Source: Rhizomys pruinosus (taxonomy: Eukaryota > Chordata > Mammalia > Rodentia > Spalacidae). Taken from it: a DNA stretch of 64,000 nt. The DNA is taken from the NCBI GenBank assembly GCA_009823505.1, contig VZQC01000258.1, forward strand, positions 1,680,036 through 1,744,035, read 5' to 3'. The position numbers and the translations under genes are program-made. The notes under the pieces are model-generated. The model was not told where the DNA came from. It saw only the letters and a program-made list of their open reading frames with translations, and did no database searches. Positions 44,311 to 56,209 of this stretch are shown here, in pieces. Position 1 is the first letter of the stretch, and each line of letters opens with the position of its first letter.

Positions 44311-44965
44311 CAGCTTAACATGAGAAGACCTCAAAGAATTCCCACTAATATCAGAAACAGGGCAAAAGTGTCTATTCTCTCAATGTCTATTCAATATAGT
44401 GTTTTAAGTCTTAGCTAAAACAATAAGACAACATAAGAATATAAAAGATATAAATAGATCCAACCAAACTCCTCATGAGTTTCTCCTCAAATTTAGGAAA
44501 AAATTAATCCTTAAGTTCATATGGAAAAACAAAAGGCCCTGGATAGTCAAAGCAACCCAAAGCAAAAAGAACAATGCAGGGGGATAACCATACCAGACTT
44601 CAAACTATATTACAGCACTATAGTCATAAAAAACAGCCTAGTACTGGCACAAAAACACCCATTTTTTGATGGATCAATGGAACAAAATTACGGATCTAAA
44701 CCTGAGCACATGCAATTTAATCCACCTCGTATTGACAAGGGGCCCAAGAAGACTCAGTGGAGGAAAGACAACATCTTCAGCAAATGGCATTGGCAAAACT
44801 AGATCACCAACTTGTAGAAGGATGAAGCTGAGTCCGTACCTTTCACCCTGTACAAAATTCAACTCCAAATGGATCAAAGACCTCAACATAAAACCAGAAA
44901 CTCTGAAAATGACAGAAGAAAATGTTGGGTGTAACCTACAAAATATGGGCATAGAAAATACTTTC

Positions 44966-45685
44966 TTTTTCTTTTTTTCAGTTTATGATTTTTTTTTCTT
45001 TATTAGGCTGAAATATGTCATGTGTGAAGGCTCCTCCTAGGCAAGCCCAAACAACCATCAGTTCTGCCCTTGTGCTCCACACTGGGGATTTCCCTTCCCA
45101 TGGTTACCAAATGAGGTCCAGTAAGCACTGCATCCTTTCTTGATTCCTGTACTGATCTCTATGATACAGCCTGGATAGTCCGACAATGGCAGTCTATACT
45201 CTGAAGAGGCTGAAACCTCAGTAGTAGCTCAGTCCACAAGCTGGATGTCTCAGCAGTCCCCATCTGGCACTGAATGTTCAGAGGATTCTTGGAGAGACAT
45301 GACTCTTCAATCCATATTGGAAGGTTGAAAAGCTGTGTCTCAGGTCTTTGAAAGATGGCAAAAGCAGTGGCAGCCACAGGGTAGCTGCACTTGCCAGTAA
45401 GACAGACAAAACAACTGTGGATTTTTGTTGTTGTTGTTGTTGTTTTCTTTTTGTCTTTTTACTAAGATCTCAAGTTTTATACCTGAAGTACAATTTCTCA
45501 GGCCTTATTATATATTTATTTCTGGTTATACTTTCTTTTTGGATGTTTAAGGCCACACGGTTAGCCCAGATTAACCAATGTTTTTGTTTTCTCAAGGTCA
45601 CTTGAAGATCTGGTCCTCAAGGGTCACTCAGGTTTGGGGGGCAGCCCCTGGCTCCTTTTGGCTTTTCTATTACCAGTTCCATCTA
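44966..45685. mobile_element. Unclassified repeat inserted in L1
   Basis: About 720 bp between two halves of an L1 ORF2. The short similar flanks (aatactttct / aagactttct) suggest a target duplication. 45138-45625 is shared with 53358-53663 ('agtccgacaatggcagtcta', 'cagtccacaagctgg', 'tgaagtacaatttctcag', 'aaggccacacggttagccca'). Contains (TTG)n at 45426-45444. Family unknown. Confidence 0.6.
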
Positions 45686-45990
45686 TTTGGACAAGACTTT
45701 CTAAATCAGACAGCTGTGTTGGAAACAAGGTCAATAATAGACAAATGGGATCAAAGAAGTAAAGAGAAAACTCACAGAGTGGGAGGAAACCTTCACCAGT
45801 GATACATCTGACAGAGCATTAACATCCAGAATATATAAACTACTCAAAAAAACAAAGGAGCAAGAAAACAAATGACTCACTCAAAATATGGAGTAAAGAG
45901 CTGAGCAGAGACTTCACAAATGAAGAAGGGAAGATGGCTGAGAAACATCTTAGAAAGTGCTCTAGGAGATGCAAATTAAAACCAGCTTAA

Positions 45991-46131
45991 TGGTGCATGG
46001 CTTTAATCCCAGCACTCAGGAGGCAGAGGCAGGCACTCTAAGACTTCAAGGCCAGCCTGGTCTACGAAACAAGTTCCAAGCCAACTGGGGCTACAGGGAG
46101 ACCCCATCTCAAAAGTACACACACAAAAAAA
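45991..46131 (+). mobile_element. B1 SINE in L1
   Basis: Sense B1 ('tggtgcatggctttaatccc' to '...accccatctcaaaa'), flanked by AGCTTAA at 45984-45990 and 46132-46138. Confidence 0.88.
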
Positions 46132-46520
46132 AGCTTAAGATTTCATCTTACCTCGGTAAGGCTATTTAAGATTAGGAAAACAAATGATACCAAATGTTAG
46201 AGAGGTTGTGGGTAAAGGGGAATACTCATTTACTGCTGGTGGGAATGCAAACTCATGCAACCCCTATGGAAAGCAGTATGGAAAATACTTTAAAAACTCA
46301 AATTAAACCTACCACCTGACTCAGTCATATCACTCATGGGTATATACCCATAAGACTCAACCTGTCCCAGAGAAACATGCAAAACCACATCTATTGCAGC
46401 TCTTTTCACAATAATGAAGAGCTGTTACCAACCCAAGTATCCCTCAACCAATGAGTGGATAAAGAAAATGTAGTACATCTACATAAGGGAGTTCTATACA
46501 GTAGTAAAGAAGATGACATC

Positions 46521-46929
46521 CAGTGGATTATAAGCATTCCTTCACACTTGCCTGGAGCCAGTCTTTCATCAAGAAAGTTCTTACCTGCTGAGATTTTTTT
46601 TTAAACAGTGTTGAGGTTCTCAGGCTCAAGGGAAAAACAAATAAAATATGCTGTGGTGTGATGACTGTCTGGGGTCACACCAGGAAATGTATAGCCTTTC
46701 ACTCAAGACTTGGGTGGGTCTTAAAACAAGTATCTCTGATATGTTCCAAACTGCCATTGCTTCTCAAAAAAAAAAAGAAAGAAAGAAAAAAAGAAAATAG
46801 GGTATATGGGAAAAAAGGAATAATTTATTCAGTCATAAGAAGAATGCAATCATGTTGTTTGGAAAAAATGGTTGGAAATGTGAGATGATCATGTTAAGTG
46901 AAATATGAAAGACTGAAAAAAAAAAAGAA
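46521..46929 (+). mobile_element. Insertion with A-rich end in L1
   Basis: 409 bp flanked by ATGACATC (46513-46520 and 46931-46938). Its left half is unassigned with an A-rich run at 46767-46797. Its right half (46800-46915) resembles an old L1 ORF2 end. Probably one or two retro-insertions. Confidence 0.5.
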
Positions 46930-47594
46930 AAATGACATCATGAACTTTGCAGGTAAATGGATGGAACTAGAAGCCATTATGCTAAGTGAAGAAACACAGT
47001 CCCAGAAAAACAAACAACTCATAGTATCCTTCATTTGTGGATGCTAGCACCAAATCCCTAGTTGTAAGTCAAACTGGGCAACGTTAATGTGATATTTCTT
47101 TTTATCTGACAGCAATTGTATAGTTAAAATGTGAATCCCTTAACAGGCTCCAGAATTAACTTACCACTTATTTTTGGACTGTAATTTTGGTATATAGGTG
47201 GATGGTATGCATGCACATTTTAGAGTAATATAAAATTAAAGGGAAAAATGTGAATTCTTAAGCATGCATTGGAATTAACATACAGTTTACTTTCAGACAT
47301 CATAATTTTGGTATATGTCTTACATATATATGCATATTTTGGATCAATATAAATTGGAGGGAACAGCAACAACCAAAGGACTGGGTCAAAGAACTGACTG
47401 AAACAGTAAACTTCTGCCCAAAACAATAAACCTCTGCATAGCAAAACTTTTAAAAGACTGAGAAAAAGATGCAAGACCTGTATGGCAGAATTCATGAACT
47501 TGGGTGTGGTGGGGGCATGGAAGGGGCAATGAGTCTACATTGGATTGAGAAATGTATGAAATGAACAAAACTTCAATAAAAATATTTAAGAAGA

Positions 47595-48756
47595 TACAAA
47601 TAAAAATAACACTAAGTAACTCTACAGATTATATAATTCTACACATGATCCCCTAAAGACCCCACCAAAAACTCTTACAGTTGATAAATACTTACAGCAA
47701 ATTGGTAGAATACAAAATTAACACAATAAAATTATTGTATGAATCGATACACTTATATACATGCAGGCAAAAGATATACAGAAAAATTAGCATAAATAAA
47801 ATTTAATCTTAAAGAAGCTGAGTTTACAGTCAAATTTTCATAATAAAGAGACACAATAAAGAAAAATAAGTACCCTTCTTGTATACTAATGATAAGCATA
47901 CTGAAACACAAATCAAAGAAAACAATCTCACAATAACCACAAACAATAAATAAAATACCCAAGAATAAACCTAACAAAGGAAACAAAAGACCTCTACAAT
48001 ATTAACTTTAAGACATGGAAGGGAGAAATTGAGGAAGACACTACAGGAAAAAAACTCCAATATTCATGGATCAAAAGAAATACTATTGTGAAACTAGCTA
48101 TGCTACCTAAAGCAATCTACAGTTTCAAAACAATCCTAATTAAAATTTCAGGCTCATTCTTAACAGAAATAGAAAAAACCACCTTGGAATTTATATGACA
48201 GCACAAAAGATGAAAGACAACCAAAGCAATCCTGAACAACGACAAAATTACCACAGGAAGTTATCATACCTGATTTCAAATTATACTACAGAGTGATAGT
48301 AATAAAACAGCATGGTACTGGACCAATAATAGACATGCAGATCAATGGAATAAAATAGGAAAAATCCAAATATAAGTCCATGAAACTTCAGTCACTTGAT
48401 TTTTCTTACAAAGATACCAAAAATATACATTGGAAGAAAGACAGCATCCTCAACAATTGTTACTAAGAAAACTAATATTAGCCATAGAAAAAAAAATGAA
48501 GCTAAACCTTATCTCTCACCCTGCACAAAACTCATCTTCAAATGGATCAGAGGCCTCAACATAAATCCTTGAAACAATTAGAAGAAAAAGTAAAGTACAC
48601 TTCAACATATTACTATGGACTTTCAGAATAGGACTCATATAGCATAGGAACAACCAACAAATGAGATCAAAAGCTTTCTATGCAGAAAAAAAAACTCAAT
48701 ACAGAAAGAACATCTCTGTCAGATTTACATCTGACAGAGAATAATAGGTCTAGAAA
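47595..48756 (+). mobile_element. Ancient L1 ORF2 segment
   Basis: Diverged L1 ORF2 from the post-FADD region ('ttggtagaatacaaaattaac') through 'aaatacccaagaataaacctaac' and 'cagcatggtactgg' to the C-terminal region near 48690. Stops throughout. It is from an older lineage than the neighbouring copies. Confidence 0.8.
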
Positions 48757-51128
48757 AATGTTAAGTGAAGTAACACAGTCCCAGAAAAACAAATGACAAA
48801 TGGTGTCCCTCATATGTGGATGCTAGTACCAATAACACAGATGTAAATATTTCTCGTGGAGAGGGATGCATAGTAAAAGAACAACAGAAAGACTGCATCA
48901 GAAAATGGACTGAAATGGTGAATTGTGAAGGGGGGAGGGGTGGGAGAGGGACACAGGTGTATATTCGATTAATGCATATTTAATTGATGTGAGATCAACA
49001 AGTACCCAGTTTTGCCTAGACACTGTCTACAGGATACATGGTGTTTTAGGACTTAGTAAAAGTAAATATGTGTATATTAAACAACATTGGTTTACAGTCT
49101 CTGATAAAAACAGTAATGCATCTGAGTTAAATGGAGATATAAATCGCTGTTGTCCACATTTGTTTTACATAAAACCTGTAGAGCAATAACTTTGGGATTG
49201 GCATATGCAAATGTTCTCTATAATTTCTCTGTTGTACAGTATCACCTTGTAGCATTCTCTTTAAGATGATTTAACGTAAAAATTAAGTTTGCTTCCCAAG
49301 TTAATCATATATAGTCACCCAAAACAACATGGGTGAATTTGATGAAATCTGTGCCTTGCATTTTCCAACCCTTCATGTATGTATACACTCTCTTCTGGAG
49401 ACTCATGGGTTAAAAAAAAAGGGGGGGGGTATACAGGACAGATCATGAACCTTTTCGTCAAAAACCTTTGCCATTCAATCTTAAAACTAACTACGGGAAA
49501 AGATTTGTGGTTCCACAGGACAAACATCACAAACTTAAGGCTGTGAAAACGAAAAGATACAGCTTTTGCAATTGAGTAGGATGTACCAGAAAGTGGCCAA
49601 CTGACAAGGTTGACCCGTCTGAACATTGAAAGGAGAAGAAAAGCCTCAGATTGCCATAAAACATCGAACCCCTCTGTGGATCCTACATGTAACAACTATT
49701 ATAATGAGTCCTAATGAAACTTACCTTCTAGGTGCGCAAAGGTTTTGATATGAGAGACTTTCTTGCCTCCCCCCCATAGAACAAGGAGAATATGAACAAT
49801 GATGCAGTTCGCTCTCCAACTGTAAATTGGAGACAACTATTATAGATAATCTCTTATAAAACAACGGTAAAAACTTCCTTCTTAATGACTAATAGACATA
49901 GAACTGTGGAAAGGATTTATTCTGGTTCAGAACCAAATATACATACTAAAGTCCTTAAGCTCTGCACTTAAGCAACATATATTAATACAGGAGCTCTGAC
50001 ATCAGCAATGGATTATTCTACCACGGGAGATGTTGGCCAGGGGATCAAGGCCCACAAAAGGTAAAGGCTCCTTGCCTCTAAACTGGGATACCTGCAAGAA
50101 GAGAGGCGATAAGACTGCTGCCGAAAAGGACTGATGTTAACATGGGGAAAGATGTATTGAGACCACACATGCAAAGTGTACAGATGGCCTCTGGAAACAC
50201 AGAGAGTGTTACCAAAGGCCACTAAACCAATAAAAAATACAACAAATACGGGTCTCCTTGAGTCAAGCAAGACTCCACCGTCAGCACCAGCTACACCTCA
50301 CCTCCTGGAAATATGTGCAGCTAGAGGCACGCCATATGCCTGTATATCCCAAACTAATTGGCTATTGGGCTCTATCCTTGGAGGAATAACCCATGGCTGT
50401 GCCACAAGTTTACATCTCTACAGGTTAGGAGATGTCTATAAGCAACAGTAAGACCTTCATATTTAACAGGAAAAAATGTAATTCATGGATTACACTATCA
50501 TCCAAACATATGTGTCTATCCAAAGTAACCTACCATAACTAGTATGCTGTTTAAATACCTTATATATCTAATTTCTTGTGCTTCATTAGTAGGATCGAAA
50601 GGCTATTCTGACAAACTGTCACCACCCTGAAAAGAAAAACAGACCAGAATTGACCAGAGTCCAAGACAACAGCTCCAGAGAGAGTGGATGTTTTGCTTCT
50701 CATCCACCTGTGCCCCTTTTCTAAGCCTAGGGAACAATCTGCGAAGAGGGGGCGGGGTAGATGTAAGGGCTGCGTTGGGTGAATGGTGAAAACTACAGGA
50801 ATGTAGTCTGGACAACTCATTTGATCACTGATGAACATACAATCCCCTCACCCCCGCTGGATGGTGGGGCTGTGGGGGTGGGCTGTGGGACAACAGCTCT
50901 GCAAATTGGTTTTAATGGAAGGATGCTTGTACTACAGGGATTACATAATAAAAAACATGGAAAAAAAAAAAAAAAACAACTGGAGAGAAAGATGCAGGAC
51001 CAGTTATGGCAGAATGCATAATCTGGTGTGGGGATGGGGTGGGGTGGGGCGAAGGGTTAAATCTGCCTGAACTGAATTGGAAAATTATGTATGAAATGCA
51101 CAAAGCATCAATGAAAATTTTAAAAAGT
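48757..51128 (+). mobile_element. 5'-truncated L1 with long 3' tail (third copy)
   Basis: Begins in the last ~25 codons of ORF2 ('atgttaagtgaagtaacaca') and carries the complete long tail. It then continues through the G-rich tract (51020-51050) and AATGAAAATTTT near 51110 to an A-rich end. Compared with the copies at 1.2-3.35 and 23.2-25.5 kb, it has many single-base insertions and deletions between about 49.3 and 51.0 kb. Confidence 0.85.
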
Positions 51129-51149
51129 AAAAAGAAAAAAAAAAGAAAA

Positions 51150-51260
51150 ATGAAAAGAACTTTAAAAAGTAAACATCAAGAAAACAGGCTACTCGATTAA
51201 AAAATGGACTATGGAACTGAATGGAGAGTTCTCAAAAGAAGAAATACCTAAGAAATGTTT
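51150..51260 (+). mobile_element. Old L1 ORF2 fragment
   Basis: 'aaaatggactatggaactgaa...gagttctcaaaagaagaaatac' is an L1 ORF2 segment shared across mammals; about 110 bp. Confidence 0.65.
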
Positions 51261-51261
51261 T

Positions 51262-51820
51262 TTAACTTTTTAATTTTTATTGAGTGTATTTCATACAACA
51301 TTTCTTAATCAAATTTAGACTCATTCCTCCATCCATGCCCACCCCTCATGACCCCCCGCCCCCTGTCAGAGCTCATGGAGTCTATCATACACAAGTCCTG
51401 TCTTGCATCTTTTTCTCAGTCTTTTATTTTTTTTATATTTTTTTATTATTATTTATCTTTGTATGTGTATGAATGTACTGTCTGCATGCAGGTCTGTGCA
51501 CCCATGTCGTGCAATGCCGCGGAGGTCAGAAGAGGGTTTCGGATTCCCCTGGAACTGGAGTTCTCCTGGAATTGGAGTTACAGACAGCTCTTAGCTGCCA
51601 TGTGGGTGCTGGGGATTGAACCCGGGTCCTCTGCAAGAACGTCGGTGCTCCCAACCACTAGGGTATCTCTCCAGTCCTTTATAACCTTTTCAGTGTACAG
51701 GTTTACTGCTTTGGTCAGTTCTTTGAATAGGTTTTTCTCTCTCTCTCTTTTGTTCCCCTTTGATTTTATATTATTTCCAAAATATGCATATATACGCTCC
51801 ACACATAAATCAAAATTACA
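51262..51820 (-). mobile_element. Antisense L1 3' end, split by a B2
   Basis: Antisense of the L1 3' terminus ('tttttatt...gtatttcatac' at 51279-51300) and, after the B2, of the 3' UTR ('tttactgctttggtcagttctttg' region, 51709-51732). It is cut at about 51820 by the Arpc1a retrocopy. Confidence 0.75.
51428..51671 (-). mobile_element. B2 SINE
   Basis: Antisense B2 with AT-rich end, body 'gaggtcagaagagggtttcgg' and head 'actagggtatctctccag'. Flanks cagtctttta/cagtccttta at 51418-51427 and 51672-51681. Confidence 0.9.
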
Positions 51821-51821
51821 G

Positions 51822-53360
51822 CTTCCTCTGCCCGCGCTCGCCGGAGCCTGTTCGCGTTGACTGACCAGAGTCCGCGAATCCTCCGCTTCGAGCCCTCCAG
51901 ACACTCCAGAGCAGCTTTCCGCCCTTTGAAATCATATCCCTGCATCAGTTTTTGCTAGAGCCAATCACCTGCCATGCCTGGAACTGGGATTGGACCCAGA
52001 TTGCCCTTAGCCCATATAATCAGGAAGTGCACATCTACAAGAAGAATGGGAGCCAGTGGATGAAAGCACATGAACTCAAGGAGCATAACAGACACATCAC
52101 AGGTATTGACTGGGCTCCCAAGAGTGACCGCATCGTCACTTGTGGGGCAGACCGCAATGCCTATGTCTGGAGTCAGAAAGATGGCATCTGGAAGCCAACG
52201 CTGGTGATCCTGAGGATTAACCGTGCAGCCACTTTTGTGAACTGGTCCTTGCTAGAGAATAAGTTTGCGGGGAGTGGAGCCCGGCTCATTTCTGTTTACT
52301 TCGAGTCTGAAAATGACTGGTGGGTGAGCAAGAACGTTAAAAAGCCGATTCGCTCCACTGTCCTCAGCTTGGACTGGCATCCCAACCATGTTTTGGTGGC
52401 TGCAGGCTCCTGTGACTTCAAATGCAGAGTGTTCTCCGCCTACATTAAAGAAGTGGATGAGAAGCCAGCCAGCACGCCCTGGGGCAGCAAGATGCCTTTT
52501 GGTCAGCTGATGTCTGAGTTTGGAGGCAGTGGCACTGGTGGCTGGGTACATGGGGTCCGTTTCTCTGCCAGTGGGACCCGTGTGGCCTGGGTCAGCCATG
52601 ATAGTACCGGGTCTGTTGCTGATGCTTCAAACAGTGTGCAGGTCTCAACTCTGAAAACTGAGTTCCTGCCACTCCTGAGTGTTTCATTTGTCTCAGAGAA
52701 CAGCGTGGTCGCTGCTGGCCATGACTGCTGCCCAATGCTCTTTAACTATGACGACCGTGGCTGCTTGACCTTTGTCTCCAAGCTCGACATTCCAAAACAG
52801 AGCATCCAGCACAACATGTCCGCCATGGAACGTTTCCGAAACATGGACAGAAGGGCTACGACTGAACACCGCAACACAGCCTTGAAGACGCTGCACCAGA
52901 ACAGCATCACTCAAGTGTCTATTTATGAGGTGGACAAGCAAGATTGCCGAAAATTTTGCACTACTGGCATTGATGGAGCCATGACAATTTGGGATTTCAA
53001 GACCCTAGAGTCCTCGATCCAGGCCCTCCGGATAATGTGAAGCCGAGCGAATCTCCGCCATCCAGCATGAGGATCTGCCTCACTAGGTGGCGATAAACGC
53101 AGGCCCCACGGAAACACTGCACCCCAGATCAAGCAAACTGTGTGTTCGTTTGGGTGTCATTGGTGAGAGTGTCAGTTTTAAAGGCAGCAGTGGTTTGTTT
53201 TCTGTTTTGTTGTTTTCCTTTTGTTTTGATTTTGCTATTTCATTCCATTTTGACCAAAGCTTCTGTTTAAGTAGTTTGTTACTGAGAATTGTCACACTGA
53301 CTTAAAGGAAAGGGTGAAGGGTGTTTGTAAGCTGTCTGCCAGAAATTTAAATCTTGTCTT
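51822..53360 (+). pseudogene. Arpc1a (retrocopy): Processed retrocopy of Arpc1a (Arp2/3 complex subunit 1A), start codon lost
   Basis: Arpc1a encodes the WD40 propeller subunit of the Arp2/3 actin-nucleating complex. An uninterrupted frame 51934-53040 equals the whole ~370-residue protein without introns, so it derives from spliced mRNA. The start ATG is ATA at 51934 (followed by the expected S-L-H-Q-F-L-L-E). Two single codons are missing in frame (in K-F-A-V-G-S and S-V-C-Y-F), giving 368 codons. Substitutions hit conserved sites, for example N-R-D-R to N-W-D-W (CpG decay), and G to R in the WD-repeat Gly-His of H-N-G-H. The first in-frame Met codon is 52060, which would remove ~42 residues. 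GC-rich 5' UTR 51822-51933 and 3' UTR to ~53357 are present; no poly(A) or target duplication is visible because the 3' end meets another repeat. Most likely a pseudogene. Confidence 0.93.
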
Positions 53361-53690
53361 GATCTTCCTGTACTGGCCTCCATGACATAGCCTGGGTAGT
53401 CCGACAATGGCAGTCTACACTCTGAAGAGGCTGAAATCCCAGTAGCTGCTCAGTCCACAAGCTGGATATCTCAGTAGTCCCCATCTGGCATTGAAGGTTT
53501 AAAGGATTCTCAAGTTTTATATCTGAAGTACAATTTCTCAGACCTTATTGATTATTTATTTCTGGTTATACTTTCCTTTTGGATGCTTAAGGCCACACGG
53601 TTAGCCCAGATTAACCAAGGTTTTTGTTTTCTCAAGGTCAGTTGAGGATCTGGTCCTCAAGGGACCAGATTTGGTTTGTTTGGGGGTTTT
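53358..53690. mobile_element. Unclassified repeat, second copy
   Basis: Homologous to 45138-45625 with about 175 bp missing after 'ttaaaggattct'. Lies between the Arpc1a 3' UTR and an antisense L1; ends in a T/G-rich run (53665-53700). Confidence 0.6.
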
Positions 53691-53694
53691 GGGG

Positions 53695-54905
53695 GGGGCG
53701 GTTATAAACGTCCCAATTAGGACTTCTTTTAAGGTGTCCCATAGGTTTTGTTGTGTTGTACTATCATTGTCGTTTAGTTCCAAGAATGCTTTTATTTCTT
53801 TCTTTATTTCTTCCTTGACCCATTCATTGTTCAGGCATGTGTTCTTTAGTCTCCATGTGTTCGTGTAAATAGTAGAGCTTATCCTGGTGTTGATATTGAG
53901 CTTTATTGCATTGTGGTCTGATAGAATGCATGAAATTATTTCAATTTCTTTTTATTTGTTGAGGTTTTTTTCTGTGTCCCAGTATGTGGTCAATTTTGGA
54001 GAAGGTTCCATGGGGTGCTGAGTAGAAAGTGTATTCTCTGGTGCCTGAGTGGAATAATCGGTATATGTCTGTGAGGTCCATTTGCTGTATCGTATTGTTC
54101 AGTTCAGATGTCTCTCTGTTTATTCTTTATCCAATTGACCTGTCCAAGGGGCTCAGTGGGGTATTGAAATCCCCTATTATGAGTGTGCTGGGGTTAATCT
54201 GTGCCTTGAGGCCCTGTAGAGATGAATTTATAAAGACTGGTGCACCGGAGTTTGGTGCATATATATTCATGATTGTGAAGTCTTCATGGTTAATTTTCCC
54301 TTTAATGAGGATGTAATGGCCCTCTTTGTTTCTTTTGATTGCTTCTACTTTGAAGTCTATTTTGTCTGATATTAAAATAGCAACTCCTGCTTTCTTTTTG
54401 GTACCATTTGCTTGGAATATTTTTTCCATCCTTTCACTATCAGTTGGCACCTATTCTTGAGGGTGAAATGGGTTTCTTGTAGACAGCATATATATGGATT
54501 CTGTTTCCTTTTTTATTTATTTATTTTTTATGTGTATGAATGTACTGTCTGCATGTAGGTCTGTGTACCCATGTCGTGCAATGCCGCGAAGGTCAGAAGA
54601 GGGTGTCGGATTCCCCTGAAACTGGAGTTCTCCTGGAATTGGAGTTACAGACAGTTCTCAGCCACCATGTGGGTGCTAGGGATCAAACCCGGGTCCTCTG
54701 CAGGAGTGGTCGGTGCTCTTAACTGCTAGGCCATCCCTCCAGACCAGATTCTGTTTCCTAATCCATTCTCCCAGACTATTCCTTTTGATTGGGGAGTTTA
54801 GTCCATTAATATTTAAGCTTATAATTGAGAGATGTGTGTTGCTTCATTTCCCCTTCTCATCCGTTTATATTTTTGGTCTAAGTTTCTACTTTTGCAGTTA
54901 TGCTT
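53695..54905 (-). pseudogene. L1 ORF2 N-terminal part, antisense (endonuclease), broken
   Basis: Minus strand reads the ORF2 endonuclease and the linker after it. 54127-54450 keeps A-G-V-A-I-L-I-S, N-I-Y-A-P-N-S and G-D-F-N-T-P. The frame is interrupted by a B2 (54510-54746) and by frameshifts. Everything downstream of the linker (RT, C-terminus, 3' UTR) is missing at 53695. Confidence 0.88.
54510..54746 (-). mobile_element. B2 SINE in antisense L1
   Basis: Antisense B2; perfect 13-bp target duplication GATTCTGTTTCCT at 54497-54509 and 54747-54759. Confidence 0.93.
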
Positions 54906-54929
54906 TTAATAATTTCCCTTTCCAGGTGC

Positions 54930-56030
54930 CTAGGGATAACTGCTCAAGTATTGATTCAAGTATTCTCTGAAGGTTTGATTTTTCTGGACATGTATTCTTC
55001 CATCTTGTTTATATCATGGAAGATTTTTCTCTTTCCTTTGACTAGAACCAAGATTTTTGCTGGGTAGAGTAACCTGGGTTGGCATTTGTAGTCGTTTAGC
55101 ACTGTGGATGCTTTGATCCATGTTCTTCTTCCTTTCATAGCACCAAGAAGTCAGCTGTAATTCTAATAGGTTTTCCCTTATATGTAACTTGTTGTTTTTC
55201 TCTTATGGCTTTCAGAATTTTGTCTTTGTTTTGGGTGTCTAGTTTTTTAACTATGATATGGTGCAGGGAGTTTCTTTTCTGGTCTTTTCTATTTGGTGTT
55301 CTATGTGCTTCTTGTATTTGTATGGGTTTGTCTCTTTTTGGTTTGGGAAAATTTTCATCTATTATTCTGTTGAAGATTGATCAATACCATTCTCTTGGGA
55401 TTCTTCTCCTTCCTCTATCCCTATGATGCAGAGGTTTGATCTTTTCATAGTGTCCCACATTTCCTGGTTGTTCCATTCTTGTGTATTTTAAAATTTTTCA
55501 TAGTCTTTACTTGAGCTTTTTAGTTGTTCTGTGTTATCTTCCAGGTCTGATATTCTTTTTTCTGCTTCCTCTGTTCTACTTCTGAGACTTTTTCCCATTC
55601 TTTCATCTTGATTGGATGAGTGCTCAATTTCCTTTTTCATTTCATCCTGTGTTTTCTTTACTACTTACACTTCCTTTTGGAGCTTCTCAATTTCTTCTTG
55701 TGGCTCCTTGCTTCACTGGTTGCCTTTTTCATTTCAGCATGTGATCTTTTCAGTGTTTCCACTTCCTTCTGGAGTTTGTCATTTTCTCCTTTTTGTTCTT
55801 TCCAAAGATTATCATTCTTTCCCTCTATGTCTTTTCTGAGTTTTTCATTCTCTCCCCTTAGTTCCATGATTTCTTTGAATATATCTCTGATTGTTTTATG
55901 ATCTGTGTCCCATGCTACGTCCAGGGAGGTCTCATTGTGGGAATCCCCCACAGGTTCAGTAGACTTTAGTGTTGAATTATTCTGCACTTTTCCCATATTG
56001 TTCTTTCTTTGTGCTCTTGGCATGCAGGTT
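54930..56030 (-). pseudogene. L1 ORF1, antisense, broken
   Basis: Minus-strand ORF1: C-terminal domain at 54956-55138, RNA-binding part to ~55500, coiled-coil segments at 55500-55900 (Glu/Lys-rich, partly open at 55661-56050) and N-terminus near 56000. Multiple frameshifts. The coiled coil differs in length and repeats from the copy at 36.2-36.9 kb. Confidence 0.85.
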
Positions 56031-56190
56031 TCCTTTTGCCTGTATTCCAATGAGAATCACAAATGCCTCTTCACTGTGTTGAAGGATCACTTTCTCTGAT
56101 TCCTTCTCTTTAATTATGGGGTGTTGGCTTGTCTACATTTCAGGCTTTCAATTTTGGTTATATATTGGGAAGTATAGCTCACTCTTCCCT
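56031..56190 (-). other. L1 5' UTR tether, antisense
   Basis: Matches the antisense of 17320-17460 ('cactgtgttgaagga', 'caggctttcaattttggtta', 'cactcttccct'), so this L1 belongs to the same lineage as the 16.9-kb element. No monomers remain. Confidence 0.7.
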
Positions 56191-56209
56191 TTCTAGTCTG
56201 CAAGAACAA

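Larger units (their letters stand above)
44320..47590 (+). mobile_element. Older L1, several times interrupted
   Basis: Collinear with L1 ORF2 from the RT (44330-44470) across an internal deletion to the C-terminal region (44471-44957, 45690-46520, 46930-47050) and a short 3' UTR ending AATAAAAA near 47580. Interrupted by an unclassified repeat (about 44966-45685), a B1 (45991-46131) and a third insertion (46521-46929). All coding parts carry frameshifts and stops. Confidence 0.85.

Noticed and set aside
51262..51930. Arpc1a upstream region as a native promoter
   Set aside because: The flank is an antisense L1 3' UTR with a B2; only ~110 bp of mRNA-like 5' UTR precedes the frame, typical of a retrocopy.
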